Positions 19,123 through 29,115 are shown, counted from the first letter of the stretch. The stretch: DNA of 42,657 nucleotides from Tritrichomonas foetus (GCA_001839685.1 MLAK01000509.1:1-42657); one strand, 5' to 3'. A program made the numbers and translations. Notes: a model not told the origin generated them from the sequence alone.

Positions 19123-20700
19123 ATGAATCATGATGCAGCAATCTCCCTTCAAGAATTATTAATGAACGTGAATGATTCCAATATTGAAGCAACATCTGAT
19201 GCTATATTGAGTTCATTCTATGTTAAGTCTCAACAATCTGTTTCATTTCTCGTTCATAATTTTTTCATTGCGGCATATTGCCGGCCAATGGCAATGATGC
19301 CATTAGCAAAACTTTTATATTCTGTCTTCAGTGGTGGCAATGAAGCTAATTGCTGCAAGTTCATTTTGACGGCAATTTCATTTGAAAATAATAATGCTCA
19401 TCACTTGCCTTATTATTTTTACTTTTGCTTAATGAAAGCTGGTTTCCCACAAAAAATTATTTTGTATTCAGTTGTTACATTACTCGAACGCTCAGCTGAA
19501 AAATTTTTATATAATAAGCAACTTGGCGATTTTAAAGATAACCGAATATTTTACGGTTATGCACTTTTTGCACCGGAACTCATTGCTACCAATAATTTCG
19601 AATGGTTCCAATTGCAAATCGAGTATTATAAAAAAGATTACGGAATCGAAATTTATCCAAATGTTGAAACATTCTTCGAGATTTTCGACGAGCTGAAAGC
19701 CAACAACTGGGAAAAATACAACAAACAGAGGGATTACGGGTGGACACCAAATGAAATTTACATGGCTATTCAATCTGATGATGAAGTCAAACTTGAACAA
19801 CTCTCACATAATCCCAATTTTGATGTAAATGCTCCAATTCCATGGAGTGCTTTTGAAAGATGCGAATTTCTCCAAAATGAACCAAAGCCAGTGCACATTG
19901 CTGCATTTTTTAATTCTCCAAAATGTTTAAGCTTCTTAGTCGCAAATGGAGCTGATCTCCATGCAACTGATTCTGCCGGACGAACTATTATTCAATTTGC
20001 TATTGCTGGTGGTAATGAAGACACTCGAATCCTTGATCGAGAAAAGGTTTCTTATGATGGTGCTATTCATATTGCAGCTAGATTTCATAGATACCATCAA
20101 TTTGACAGTTTGAGAGCAATGAAGGGTTGCGATTTAACCAAAGATGTAAAAGGACTTGGAACCATTCTTCATCAAGCTTCTATTTCGAATAATGTAAAGA
20201 TTTTGTCGTTTTTCGGAAATTTTGCAAATCAAAATGATACAAAAAATTCTTTACAACTCGATTTTAATGTAAAAGCAAATGATTTACGAAATTCTACACC
20301 TTTGATTCTTGCGATAAAGAATTTTAATTTTGAAGCAACCGAATATTTATTGTCTTTACAACAAGTTGATGTAAATGCAACAGACAAGCTTGGAAAAGCA
20401 CCTTTACATCATGCATGTAAAAGAGGTTATACTGATTATATAAAGATTTTATTTAAGAAGAGTTCCATCAATCCTAATCCTTTAGATCAGTATCATCAAA
20501 CACCTGTTTATTTTGCAGCAGCTGGTGGATATTTCCAAACACTGAAGGAACTCTTGAATCACAATGGAGTTGATGTAAATATTCGAGATAGAATGGGAAT
20601 GACGCCACGCCAAAGTTATTTGGATATGTCCATGGCAGCTTCAATTCATGTTTGTTATGGCGATATAATCAGGCTTCTGAAAAAACATGAAAGAAGATGA
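19123..20700 (+). CDS. Ankyrin-repeat protein
   Basis: This 525-residue protein has an N-terminal helical region (about 1-200) typical of trichomonad and amoebal ankyrin proteins. Ankyrin repeats follow from about 255 to the end: KPVHIAAFFNSPKCLSFLVA with GADLHATDSAGRT, a degenerate pair around 310-360, then DLRNSTPLILAIKNFNFEA, KLGKAPLHHACKRGYTDYIK, HQTPVYFAAAGGYFQTLKEL and a final VDVNIRDRMGMTP cap. Ankyrin repeats bind other proteins. The partner is unknown. No membrane helix, kinase or F-box region is visible. The gene ends immediately before a 20-bp minisatellite that could lie in its 3' untranslated region. Confidence 0.88.
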   Translation: MNHDAAISLQELLMNVNDSNIEATSDAILSSFYVKSQQSVSFLVHNFFIAAYCRPMAMMPLAKLLYSVFSGGNEANCCKFILTAISFENNNAHHLPYYFYFCLMKAGFPQKIILYSVVTLLERSAEKFLYNKQLGDFKDNRIFYGYALFAPELIATNNFEWFQLQIEYYKKDYGIEIYPNVETFFEIFDELKANNWEKYNKQRDYGWTPNEIYMAIQSDDEVKLEQLSHNPNFDVNAPIPWSAFERCEFLQNEPKPVHIAAFFNSPKCLSFLVANGADLHATDSAGRTIIQFAIAGGNEDTRILDREKVSYDGAIHIAARFHRYHQFDSLRAMKGCDLTKDVKGLGTILHQASISNNVKILSFFGNFANQNDTKNSLQLDFNVKANDLRNSTPLILAIKNFNFEATEYLLSLQQVDVNATDKLGKAPLHHACKRGYTDYIKILFKKSSINPNPLDQYHQTPVYFAAAGGYFQTLKELLNHNGVDVNIRDRMGMTPRQSYLDMSMAASIHVCYGDIIRLLKKHERR

Positions 20701-21075
20701 TCATTAAATAATTAATGAATATTAAATATTCTAAGTGAATATTAAACACTCTGAGTTAATATTAAACATTTTGAGTGAATATTAAACATTTTGAGTGAAT
20801 ATTAAACATTTTGAGTGAATATTAAACATTTTGAGTGAATATTAAACATTTTGAGTGAATATTATAAATTATTAAAATACCTTTTGCAAATATAAATATG
20901 AGAATCAATAATATTCAAAACGTAGCTAAAAGAAAACATGTTTCTGTTCTCATACTTTCTGCTAAGTTTAAAATAAATCTTTACTTAAAATATATCTATT
21001 TTCGTATTTATTAAAAATATCAAATATGAAAAGAAAAAATAAATTGGATTCCAAAAAGCAAAAAGAATAAATTCT
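20701..21075. other. Convergent spacer with minisatellite
   Basis: Apart from the 20-bp repeat array at 20721-20860, this is AT-rich spacer with no gene seen. Confidence 0.65.
20721..20860. repeat. 20-bp minisatellite, 7 copies
   Basis: Seven head-to-tail copies of ATTAAACATTTTGAGTGAAT are in exact 20-base register. The last five (20761-20860) are identical, and the first two carry a few substitutions. A further degenerate half-copy may precede at 20701. The array begins 20 bases after the ankyrin gene stop codon. Confidence 0.95.
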
Positions 21076-21903
21076 TCATTGTCTTGAGAATATTCTTTGA
21101 ATTGATGGTAGTGGCTGTTTCAACGATTCGTACAAAGTTATCACAATCTTTTCTCTTTCTTCAAGATCACGCAATTCGGTATCTGCAACATTCATTCTAT
21201 TTATTGTATCATCTAGTTGACTAGCAATATATTCTGCTCTTGCATCAAGATTATTTTTTCTTTGCTCAATATCAGACGATCTTGAGTCAATGTCGCTTCT
21301 CATTGTTTCCATTTGCTTTTTGAGCTCTGCTGTAGTTTTTCTTAAATTTCGAATTCTGAAATTAAATTGTTCAATTTCCATATTCGCAGATTCAATTTTT
21401 GTTTGTGTTTCTTCAGTTTCTTTTTCTTGGACATGATTTTCAACCATTAAAACTTGCGATTTCTGTTCGTTGATTTGCTTTTGTATTTGCTTTAATTCTT
21501 TGAGTGCTTTATTCATTCGATCTGAATGTGTTGTTCCTTTCGACTTTCGGCTCGAACTAAGGCTTGATCTTAATTCAACTGCTTGCTGAGCAACACGGTC
21601 CATTTGCGCAGAGTGGCGGGTTAGCATCGTTTCGAGTTGCGACCAAAATACGTCTGTTTTTACATTTTCTGCATTTCCTGCTTGTTCAATTTGTTCGATT
21701 TTATCTCGTGCCATTAAAACCAATGTTGATAAATACAAATTTCTTGATTTTTCATAGTTTTCTGAGTACGTTGGAAATCTTGGAATTGAAACAGCTGAAG
21801 TAGAAAGAGTCGATCTCGACTTGGTAAGTTTCCTCATTGAGCTCTTAACGTCTTTAGATTCGATAACTTTTTTAGGAAACTTTTTATGCGAATAAATAGT
21901 CAT
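21076..21903 (-). CDS. Coiled-coil protein of unknown function
   Basis: This is a 275-residue protein. A basic, Ser/Thr-rich N-terminus (1-45) precedes near-continuous charged helix from about 60 to 265 with heptad patterns, for example LKELKQIQKQINEQKSQVL, FNFRIRNLRKTTAELKKQM and ASQLDDTINRMNVADTEL. It would form an elongated coiled coil. There is no known catalytic domain, signal peptide or membrane segment. The family is not recognised. A cytoskeletal or basal-body role is common for such proteins in trichomonads, but here it is only a possibility. Confidence 0.8.
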   Translation of the reverse strand: MTIYSHKKFPKKVIESKDVKSSMRKLTKSRSTLSTSAVSIPRFPTYSENYEKSRNLYLSTLVLMARDKIEQIEQAGNAENVKTDVFWSQLETMLTRHSAQMDRVAQQAVELRSSLSSSRKSKGTTHSDRMNKALKELKQIQKQINEQKSQVLMVENHVQEKETEETQTKIESANMEIEQFNFRIRNLRKTTAELKKQMETMRSDIDSRSSDIEQRKNNLDARAEYIASQLDDTINRMNVADTELRDLEEREKIVITLYESLKQPLPSIQRIFSRQ

Positions 21904-22270
21904 ATAATAAGGTGAATATAATTCAGAAGAATTTAGCCATGTAAAACATTACCAAAACTAGTCCTGGTAAATTTGACCATCAATTTCACATTAATTGACT
22001 AAGTGTGTTAGAAGTTGTAGATAATATGTATTAAATTTTCGTCTAAAATGTAATAAACACCTTTTCCCAGCTAAATAAAGTATATAATATTTTTCTTGTA
22101 GTATATTATTTTTACATAATTATTGTGATCTATTTTTATTTAATATTTCGAAGAAATATCGAGAATTTATTGCAATATCCACGTGTTTAATTTTGAATAG
22201 ATATGTTCAATATATTGAATATGCCTGACATTTTTTGAATGAAAATTTGTCAAATGACAAATCACAAAGA
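21904..22270. other. Divergent spacer
   Basis: There is no gene. A T6GAATG stretch (22231-22241) resembles the recurring upstream element. It includes an ATG at 22239 that is out of frame with the following gene. Confidence 0.45.
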
Positions 22271-23080
22271 ATGTCTTTGATTCTTGCTGCTGGAATAATT
22301 GCTGGAATTTCTGGCTCTTTAAGCATTATAAAATCATTTTTCTCAACAAGTTCTCAAGAAATTGTTCTCGGAATTTTTCCAGGACAAGGATTCTGGAATT
22401 ATTATGGATACTCATCAGTTTCCAATATTTCTATCTATGCCACTCGTGGTCATGAATACATTGTGAAAATGATTGATCGTATCCAATCTGATGCAACACC
22501 AGAACTCCAAAACAATAGACAAGAAATCATTGATGATCTAACTGACATTTCAGATTTTGAATCATTCAATTATGGTGAATGTTCTGCACTTATTAACAGT
22601 ATTCATTATAACACTAATACTGGAATTCTTTATTTTTATTGTTATCATTTTATTCCCTACACGAAAAATAATAAAGAAGTTGTTAATGTCCAATCAATGA
22701 TAGCCAGAATTCAAATGAAGCTTGCACAACCTTTCCAAGTAATTGGGAAAGTAAAAGCTAACTTTTTCAGAGCAAAAATGTCAACTGAGATTAGATATTT
22801 GCCACCTGAAGGAATTCAACAAAATGATATCATTCAAGCTATCGCTATTGCCTTTGCGCCTGCTTGTCTTGGTCTGATGGATGTTCCTGAGTCATTCTTT
22901 ACAATAATGAAAACAATGGCTGTTCAGAATGTGAAAGATTCTGATTCTTCGATTTCTGATGAGCAAGTTTCACAATTTGAGAGTATGTTTGATGCAGCTC
23001 AAAAACGACAGAAAGGAATGCTTGATGACCTTTACAAACAAGCGAAAGAAACTTTCGGAATTGGTTCATCCAGTCTGTAA
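22271..23080 (+). CDS. Unknown protein with one hydrophobic N-terminal segment
   Basis: This 269-residue protein starts at the first in-frame ATG (22271, MSLILAAGIIAG). The frame is open further upstream but only from a TTG. Residues 2-20 are hydrophobic and glycine-rich and could be a signal anchor or part of a buried helix. The remainder is mixed alpha/beta, with FPGQGFWNYYGYSS near 41, a Tyr/Phe-rich strand region near 115-135 (GILYFYCYHFIPY) and a helical C-terminus with QFESMFDAAQKRQKGMLDDL. The pattern of an N-terminal small domain and an Asp/Gln-rich helical end might suit a trafficking protein, but I recognise no family. The stop overlaps TAAA. Confidence 0.7.
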   Translation: MSLILAAGIIAGISGSLSIIKSFFSTSSQEIVLGIFPGQGFWNYYGYSSVSNISIYATRGHEYIVKMIDRIQSDATPELQNNRQEIIDDLTDISDFESFNYGECSALINSIHYNTNTGILYFYCYHFIPYTKNNKEVVNVQSMIARIQMKLAQPFQVIGKVKANFFRAKMSTEIRYLPPEGIQQNDIIQAIAIAFAPACLGLMDVPESFFTIMKTMAVQNVKDSDSSISDEQVSQFESMFDAAQKRQKGMLDDLYKQAKETFGIGSSSL

Positions 23081-23404
23081 ATTTATGTTTTTCATTAATA
23101 TTTTTGAATTTTAAATATTGTTGAATTAATGTTAACATTTTGAAATATTTGTTTTATTCAGTCTGTCTTCTTTTACATATTTTATGAGATTAATTAATTG
23201 AAATATACAAAATTCATGAGCTTTTCTCATATTGAGGTTTATTAATTTCTCCCTTTAATTCACTATCCCAAAATCTACCAAATCAGAGGCATAATAGCAA
23301 AAGAAATGTTAATAAAGAGTAATTTAAACATAAATGCAATCGTCTCATTATATAAAATAAACAAGAGATATAAGATATATTAAAAGTGAATATATGTAAT
23401 TTTT
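23081..23404. other. Convergent spacer
   Basis: AT-rich 3' flanks of two converging genes. Nothing else is seen. Confidence 0.6.
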
Positions 23405-24952
23405 TTACAATAAAAACTTGTTGTTTCCATTCTTCTTCTTCTTTTCTTCGGCGAGGGATCCACCAGGCATGACTGTATCCACACCCTGGAGTTTTCCTTC
23501 CATGAGTTTTTTGATATCCTGTTGAATCTTCACCTCTGCGCCATCTCTTCCTGTTTCCGAGTACAATATTCCTTTAGCTGCATCTTTGGCTTCTTTCTCC
23601 CTCATATGCTTCTCCTTGTGGACTCTTCTTGCTGCCTTTCTTTCATCGTGCGACACTTCTGAGTCTCCTTTCATTTGTCTTGTCGATCCAGCAGGTGCCA
23701 TAATTTCTTCAGGTGCTTTAGTAGCTTCTGGCTTCTCTTCGACATCAAGCGATACTCCTTGTGTGATTTGAATGTTTTCTCGTGGCCGGCGTGCGATGTA
23801 TCTTCTTTCTGTGAACTTGTTCAATTCATGTTCGAGTGATGCCCATAAGTCTAATGCTTGTTTTTGTTGTGCTGTGAGTTGATTTTCCGTATCCTCACCA
23901 GCGTTTCTTTGAAGTACTTTCAGGTATTCATTCGCATATTCATCAGCTAAACCCACTTTTGATTTTTCTGTATTTAATTGGAAGATTTCACGCGCTGTTT
24001 CTGTTGGTTTTTTCTTACGCACAACATCATCGAAATTCATCGATTCAATTCTGGCGAGAAGAAGTTGTTCGAGTTCAGAAGTCGTTGGCGGCTCTGGCGG
24101 TTCAGTTGAGGTGAAGTCAAAATCAATGTCAATGTCAGCAAGCGAATCAACCGGCCGGTTTGCCGCCAATGTTTCACCACTCATTTCCCAGGGCTTCTTC
24201 GAAATAAGTCGATCTTCAATTTCTTTGATTTGCTTCTGGCGCGGATCCAAGGGCGCGTCCTCGTTGTCTGGCTCCATGTCACCATCAACATCTATATCGG
24301 CATCTGACATCGGCGGGCGATCGCCATACAAATCTTCATAGGTGAAGTTAGCATTTCCTCGTTCATCGTCTTCGGCAAGAAGAAGCTTCTGAAATTCTTC
24401 ATCGTCTTCGCCATCAACCAAGTCGTCACCTTCATCTTCATCATTATCTTCCATTTCTGAAATATGAACTTTATCGATTGATTCTTTCAATTCTTGTTCA
24501 TCGTCGTCATAATCGTCATCATCATTGAAATTTTCTAGATTTTCGTCAAATTCTTGATTTTCATCGATTTCTGGATTTCCAAAAGATTTGCCTTTTTTGA
24601 ATTGGGCTTCGTCTTCTTCTTCTCCGAACATTAAATTTCGATCGAATTCATCAATTGCTTCTTCTTCTTCTTCTTCCGCGATATCATTTTCGTCGGCATC
24701 AAAATCTACATTGGAGGCAGCTTCGATTAATTCTTGGTTTTGTCGATTAATTTGTTCCCATATGTAATATTTTGCAGACGGATCGGGCATGTATAAGTCA
24801 ACTTTATCGTTTAGACTCATTGGATGGAAACTGCATTGATTCGTTGATTTATAAAAGGCCTCGGTCATGTCGAGAAATAAGTCTTTTAGTTTCTTATCGC
24901 CATTGATTAAAATATCGGGATTTTTGCCTGTATCGATGAGGAGGTCTATCAT
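23405..24952 (-). CDS. MPP10: U3 snoRNP protein Mpp10
   Basis: This 515-residue protein starts at the first in-frame ATG (24952). Mpp10 scaffolds Imp3 and Imp4 in the U3 small-subunit processome during 18S rRNA maturation in the nucleolus. The sequence shows the family plan. A short helical N-terminus (FLDMTEAFYKS) is followed by long acidic runs (about 105-230). The conserved central motif is KKPWEMSGETLAANRPVDSL, then DIDFDF, P-P-x-P-T-T, and LEQLLLARIESMNFDDVVRK. A conserved YANEYLKVLQ helix and a Lys-rich C-terminus follow. The open frame continues 12 codons upstream to a TTG just after a stop, so a non-ATG start or a short upstream exon cannot be excluded. The stop overlaps TAAA. Confidence 0.88.
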   Translation of the reverse strand: MIDLLIDTGKNPDILINGDKKLKDLFLDMTEAFYKSTNQCSFHPMSLNDKVDLYMPDPSAKYYIWEQINRQNQELIEAASNVDFDADENDIAEEEEEEAIDEFDRNLMFGEEEDEAQFKKGKSFGNPEIDENQEFDENLENFNDDDDYDDDEQELKESIDKVHISEMEDNDEDEGDDLVDGEDDEEFQKLLLAEDDERGNANFTYEDLYGDRPPMSDADIDVDGDMEPDNEDAPLDPRQKQIKEIEDRLISKKPWEMSGETLAANRPVDSLADIDIDFDFTSTEPPEPPTTSELEQLLLARIESMNFDDVVRKKKPTETAREIFQLNTEKSKVGLADEYANEYLKVLQRNAGEDTENQLTAQQKQALDLWASLEHELNKFTERRYIARRPRENIQITQGVSLDVEEKPEATKAPEEIMAPAGSTRQMKGDSEVSHDERKAARRVHKEKHMREKEAKDAAKGILYSETGRDGAEVKIQQDIKKLMEGKLQGVDTVMPGGSLAEEKKKKNGNNKFLL

Positions 24953-25345
24953 TTGTTCTTGATTTCGAACATGAACAAAGCTTCTCAATATAAAATCTTT
25001 TCATATAACATTTCTATGTCCAAAATCATATTAAAAATGATTTTATCTTCTAATAATATGAATTTTTTACCAAACTATCTATTCAATAATATTAAAAATA
25101 AATTCATCTACATTTTTACTCTCTTTCATCGTAGTATATAGAAGATTTCACAATTATATTTTAAGTAACATGGATTATTCATTATGATTCTTACTGATTA
25201 GTTAATCATGGAATTTCGAAAATATTTTTATTGTCTGTTTAAAATCATTTTCTCACCAATAAATGTAAAAATAAAGACAAATAAATTAGTGAAGATAGAT
25301 TGGGAAAGGTCAGATATAGAAGATTTAATACAATTTAGAAAATAT
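24953..25345. other. Spacer between two leftward genes
   Basis: This spacer covers the upstream side of Mpp10 and the 3' side of the LRR/PP2C gene. It is very AT-rich. Small open frames here look like chance. Confidence 0.55.
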
Positions 25346-27727
25346 TTATGCTTCCAACAAAGGTTTCAAATCGATGACAATTGCAGAAATGTTATCCTCG
25401 GATCCTCTTGAAAATGCTTGATCTCTCAAGTATGTTGCACCAAGTATTGCCGAATTTGTATTCACCAAAGTCTTTCCCATACTTGGTAAGTCAAGATCAT
25501 CAACAATTCCATCACATGCGATTACGAGCCATCTGTGAAGTTCCTTCTTCAATTCGAATGAAAAGTTTTGTGGTTCATGCGAAACACCTTGAACTTGTAC
25601 ATCTCCAATTGCCCTTGACATTGCCAAAGTTCCAGCTGTTCTCATTCTTCTTAGTTTAATTTTCTGTTTCCTGAGTCTTTCTAGTTCTTCACGCATGAAG
25701 GCATTTTGTGCATGTGTTTGGAATTGAAGAGAGCCATCTTCTCCGAAAATAGCCAATTTTCCGTCACCAATATGAGAAATCAGAATGTTTTTATCTTGGA
25801 TGATTGCGAGATCCATTGTTGTACCTGCTGTTTCATTAGTACTAACAATAGTATCATAATAATCATTACAAATCTTAGTCAGTGCATCACCATCAATAAC
25901 ATCCAAATCTGCAATGATTTCTGGGAATCCAATTGCAGCCAAACGTGAAACTCTGTCACCACCATGACCATCAAAAAGACCAAACATTGAAACACCTGGC
26001 TTCAAGTTTTGGCGCATGACAACACAATCTTCCATCGTAGCTCGAGTACCAATCATTCCAGCATGCGAAACAGTGTCATCGGTATTAAAGAAGACTCGAA
26101 CAATATCTAATGGAACTTGACCGTTATATGAAGTTGCAATTTCATATAAATTATCGGGATATTCATCACAGTCTTCAATTGTAACGTTTGTGTGAGAGAC
26201 ATCAAGTGCGCACAATCTTCTCATTGCTTTAGGATTGAATGTGGCAGTTATTGGATTACCCGTTAAATAAATATGAGAGCGAGTAGTAAAGAACTGCTCA
26301 GGAAGTTCAGTAATTTGGTTATATGAAAGATCAAGAAGTCTAAATGGAGCATTCATTGGAGGTAAAACTGATATTTTGTTATGTGATAAATCAATAACCA
26401 TTTGTTGCATGAAATTGCATTGAATCTTTGGAAATTCTGTAAGCTCATTTCCAGGAGCGAGAATTTCCTCAATATTTGGCAAAGGTGGTAAAGATTTGAG
26501 GTGATTTCCAATGCAATGAATTTTGGTGAGACTATTCATTGAAGAAACACAGTGATCAAGATCAGAGAAGTTACAGAAATTAAACTTCAGCTCAAGAAGT
26601 TGGTAAGGAACTGGTGGAAGTTTTGAAATTTTCGGATTTTCAGAAATATCTAAAGTTTCAAGGTAACTCTTTGAAAACTCTTCTGGAATTTCTGAAATAT
26701 CATTTCCAAAAAGAATCAAACTCCTTAAAGATTTAATCTTAAATAAATCAGGTGGAATTTCTTTAATGTTATTCATACATAAATTCAACTTTTTAACATT
26801 TTCAATAATGCATTCGAGTGGAATTACTGTTAATTTGTTATGACAAATAATAACATCATCGATTGCACCATAAGCAAATTTAGGAACTTCTTCAATTTTA
26901 TTCTTCCATAATGAAAGTTCTCTAATTTTTATGGCATTCATTGGCTCGCATGCTGTGATTTGGTTTGAGTGAAGAAGAATGCTTCGTAAAGATTCAGGTA
27001 ATTTTGGAACTTTAGAAATTTGATTATGTGAGACGTCAAAATGATTCAATTTTGTCAAATTTGAAATTGATGGATGAATTTCAGTCAATTTATTTGTTGT
27101 GGCATCAATTGACTCAATATTTGGCGCAAATATACTAAAATCAGGTAATTCTTCAAGCAGGTTATGTGAAATAGTTAAATTTTGAAGGACGGGGAAAGAA
27201 AGACCTGCAGGAAATGTTTTGATATCATTTCCTTTCAAATTGAGAGTTGTCAAGCAATTAAGGGAAAGTTCAAAAGATTTCAAACTGTTGAATCGAAGAC
27301 CTAAGTAAGTGGTCGTTGGTGGGACGATATTGGGTGGAATTTCATCATGGCAGGCCCACTCGCACATACACATTCCAGGGGCATATGTAGTGCCTGGAAT
27401 ATCTGCATCGTCTTTCATTTCATTCGTCTTGATTTCCCCAACGGGAAGCGATTTTGAAAGGTTATTTGGTCGAAGAGAATAAGTAACAAGCAAATCATCT
27501 TTGCCGACGTGTTTGCCGATAAGTTTACTTGCTCTGTTAGCGATTTCCATCGATGGGAATGTGACTGTTACCTTTCGAGTGAATAAATGTTTTGATACAT
27601 AATGAAATTTGATGGTTTCTATGGGTTGAAAGTCTTTGAAAAACTCTCTAACATCGTCCTCTGTATAATTTAAGGGAACTCTTCCGAGAAGAAAAGAAGC
27701 AGATGGTGGTGGCTTCACTTTTTTCAT
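25346..27727 (-). CDS. RRM-like / LRR / PP2C phosphatase fusion protein
   Basis: This is a 793-residue protein. Residues about 10-87 look like an RRM fold: SFLLGRVPLNYTEDDVREFF resembles the RNP2 strand and first helix, and RKVTVTFPSMEIANRA resembles RNP1 and the second helix. From about 130 to 530 there are some 17 short LRRs (for example LTTLNLKGNDIKTFP, LNHFDVSHNQISKVP). The C-terminal 250 residues are a PP2C Ser/Thr phosphatase: TRATMED, FGLFDGHGG, HIGDGKLAI, MSRAIGD, IACDGIVDD and SEDNISAIVI retain the metal-binding Asp residues. LRR-PP2C is the core of PHLPP and fungal adenylate cyclase, where a PH or RA domain precedes it. Here the N-terminal domain seems different. Likely a signalling phosphatase. 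The stop overlaps TAAA. Confidence 0.88.
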   Translation of the reverse strand: MKKVKPPPSASFLLGRVPLNYTEDDVREFFKDFQPIETIKFHYVSKHLFTRKVTVTFPSMEIANRASKLIGKHVGKDDLLVTYSLRPNNLSKSLPVGEIKTNEMKDDADIPGTTYAPGMCMCEWACHDEIPPNIVPPTTTYLGLRFNSLKSFELSLNCLTTLNLKGNDIKTFPAGLSFPVLQNLTISHNLLEELPDFSIFAPNIESIDATTNKLTEIHPSISNLTKLNHFDVSHNQISKVPKLPESLRSILLHSNQITACEPMNAIKIRELSLWKNKIEEVPKFAYGAIDDVIICHNKLTVIPLECIIENVKKLNLCMNNIKEIPPDLFKIKSLRSLILFGNDISEIPEEFSKSYLETLDISENPKISKLPPVPYQLLELKFNFCNFSDLDHCVSSMNSLTKIHCIGNHLKSLPPLPNIEEILAPGNELTEFPKIQCNFMQQMVIDLSHNKISVLPPMNAPFRLLDLSYNQITELPEQFFTTRSHIYLTGNPITATFNPKAMRRLCALDVSHTNVTIEDCDEYPDNLYEIATSYNGQVPLDIVRVFFNTDDTVSHAGMIGTRATMEDCVVMRQNLKPGVSMFGLFDGHGGDRVSRLAAIGFPEIIADLDVIDGDALTKICNDYYDTIVSTNETAGTTMDLAIIQDKNILISHIGDGKLAIFGEDGSLQFQTHAQNAFMREELERLRKQKIKLRRMRTAGTLAMSRAIGDVQVQGVSHEPQNFSFELKKELHRWLVIACDGIVDDLDLPSMGKTLVNTNSAILGATYLRDQAFSRGSEDNISAIVIDLKPLLEA

Positions 27728-27805
27728 TTGATTAAACTGGATTCATTGTTATATCAATTTTTGTAAGTATTAATTATTTTCAAAGCAATTTGTTCTCACA
27801 CTAAA

Positions 27806-27973
27806 ACTTTTTGAAAAAATCAATTTTCCTATTTCCGACTTTTTCTATCTATGAAACAAACTTTTTCATTTTACCAAATTATCTTTATCTTTCAAAATTA
27901 GACCTTTTAAAACTTTTTGATAATGTATGATCTAAGATCACTTCGAAAAACTATGTCGTCTTAACTTTTTCAG
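27806..27973 (-). promoter_or_regulatory. Cluster of four ACTTTTT[GC]A elements
   Basis: Copies are ACTTTTTGAA (27806-27815), ACTTTTTCAT (27860-27869), ACTTTTTGAT (27912-27921) and ACTTTTTCAG (27964-27973), all reading on the plus strand and spaced 52-54 bases apart. The nearest gene start is the leftward LRR/PP2C gene at 27727. The regular spacing is notable. The regulatory role is inferred. Confidence 0.45.
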
Positions 27974-29108
27974 AGATCAGTATGTGAAGTGTTTGTGAAA
28001 TATCTTCTGTGAAAAACTTCCTTTTTGTTAGATAATTCGTCTAAAAATCTTCTGAGAGGAAAATCGAAATCATATCGCCTTTTCTTTTCAATGCTTTCTC
28101 AATTTATTTCAATATTTGTCAGAATTTGTGAATGATCATGACCATATTAAGTCACAAAATGAAAGTCGATGAAGTTTTTGTCACCAGGTGAGGCATTTCA
28201 GCATTTCTCTTTTTCAGATTGATGCTCTTTTCATTATAATCTATTTTAATCTGTGAGCGCAATTGATTGCTGGAAAGATAATTAAGTTTATTTTACGAAG
28301 GAATTCGTATTGAAATCTTTATGTTTAAATAAAGAAGAAATATACATTTATATTAATGATATGATACTACATTTTGTTATTTTGTAAATTCTTCATCTAT
28401 TTAAGGGTCTGCTGCACTTGGATGAATTCCTCAACTTAATATTTCATGATAACACATATTTTCTTACGCACAATTCATTTTTTGCTAACTTTATATTATA
28501 TAACTTCAAATGGTAATTTCATACTTGATTCCTCTCACACATTAGTAATCCGTTCATATTGAAAACAAGTCAACTCCAGTTTACCAGTTTACAAATAAAC
28601 ACAACTGCTATAATACTGTTATTTTTTTTTGAACAAGAAAAGCTAATTTATTCACAGAATTCAAAATGAATTATTTGATATTCAATATCCGCAATCAACC
28701 ATTTTGCAAGCAATTGGTAAGCTACATCGAGTTATAAACATGATTATCTTCTGATATCGAGAAAACTAAAGTTCATTTGTTATGAGATATTTTGAAATAT
28801 ATCTTCTCAATGATTAATTTGGAGAAATAGTTTATGAATGATGAAATTTTTGGATATTACAGCTTCCCCTCTTTGATGATTATAATGGACATTATCATAT
28901 TCATTTCTTATAGATCAATTTCTTTTTATTTTTTCTATTCTATAGAAGATGCATTCATAGTTACAGATTGTGTTTAGATCTGAAATTTGTTTCCTGGGAA
29001 ACAACATTGGATTTTAAAGTTAGATTGCCGAATAAAAACAGAAAAAGTGATTATAAACGTATTCCACTTGAAATGTGATCATATTTTTTGAATAGAATTG
29101 TGAAAAGT

Positions 29109-29115
29109 TAACGGT
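29109..29115 (+). promoter_or_regulatory. TAACGGT Myb/M3-type element
   Basis: TAACGGT lies 39 bases before the ATG at 29155. The same heptamer precedes the LRR gene at 15520-15526, and AAACGGT precedes the ubiquitin protease gene at 10416-10422. It matches the YAACKG core bound by Myb proteins. Confidence 0.4.

Noticed and set aside
22235..22270. TTG-initiated extension of the 22.3 kb gene
   Set aside because: Non-ATG starts are not expected as a rule. The next in-frame ATG (22271) gives a sensible N-terminus. The ATG at 22239 is out of frame.
28670..28980. Decayed ankyrin or membrane gene in the long spacer
   Set aside because: The frames are broken by many stops and no landmark could be aligned.
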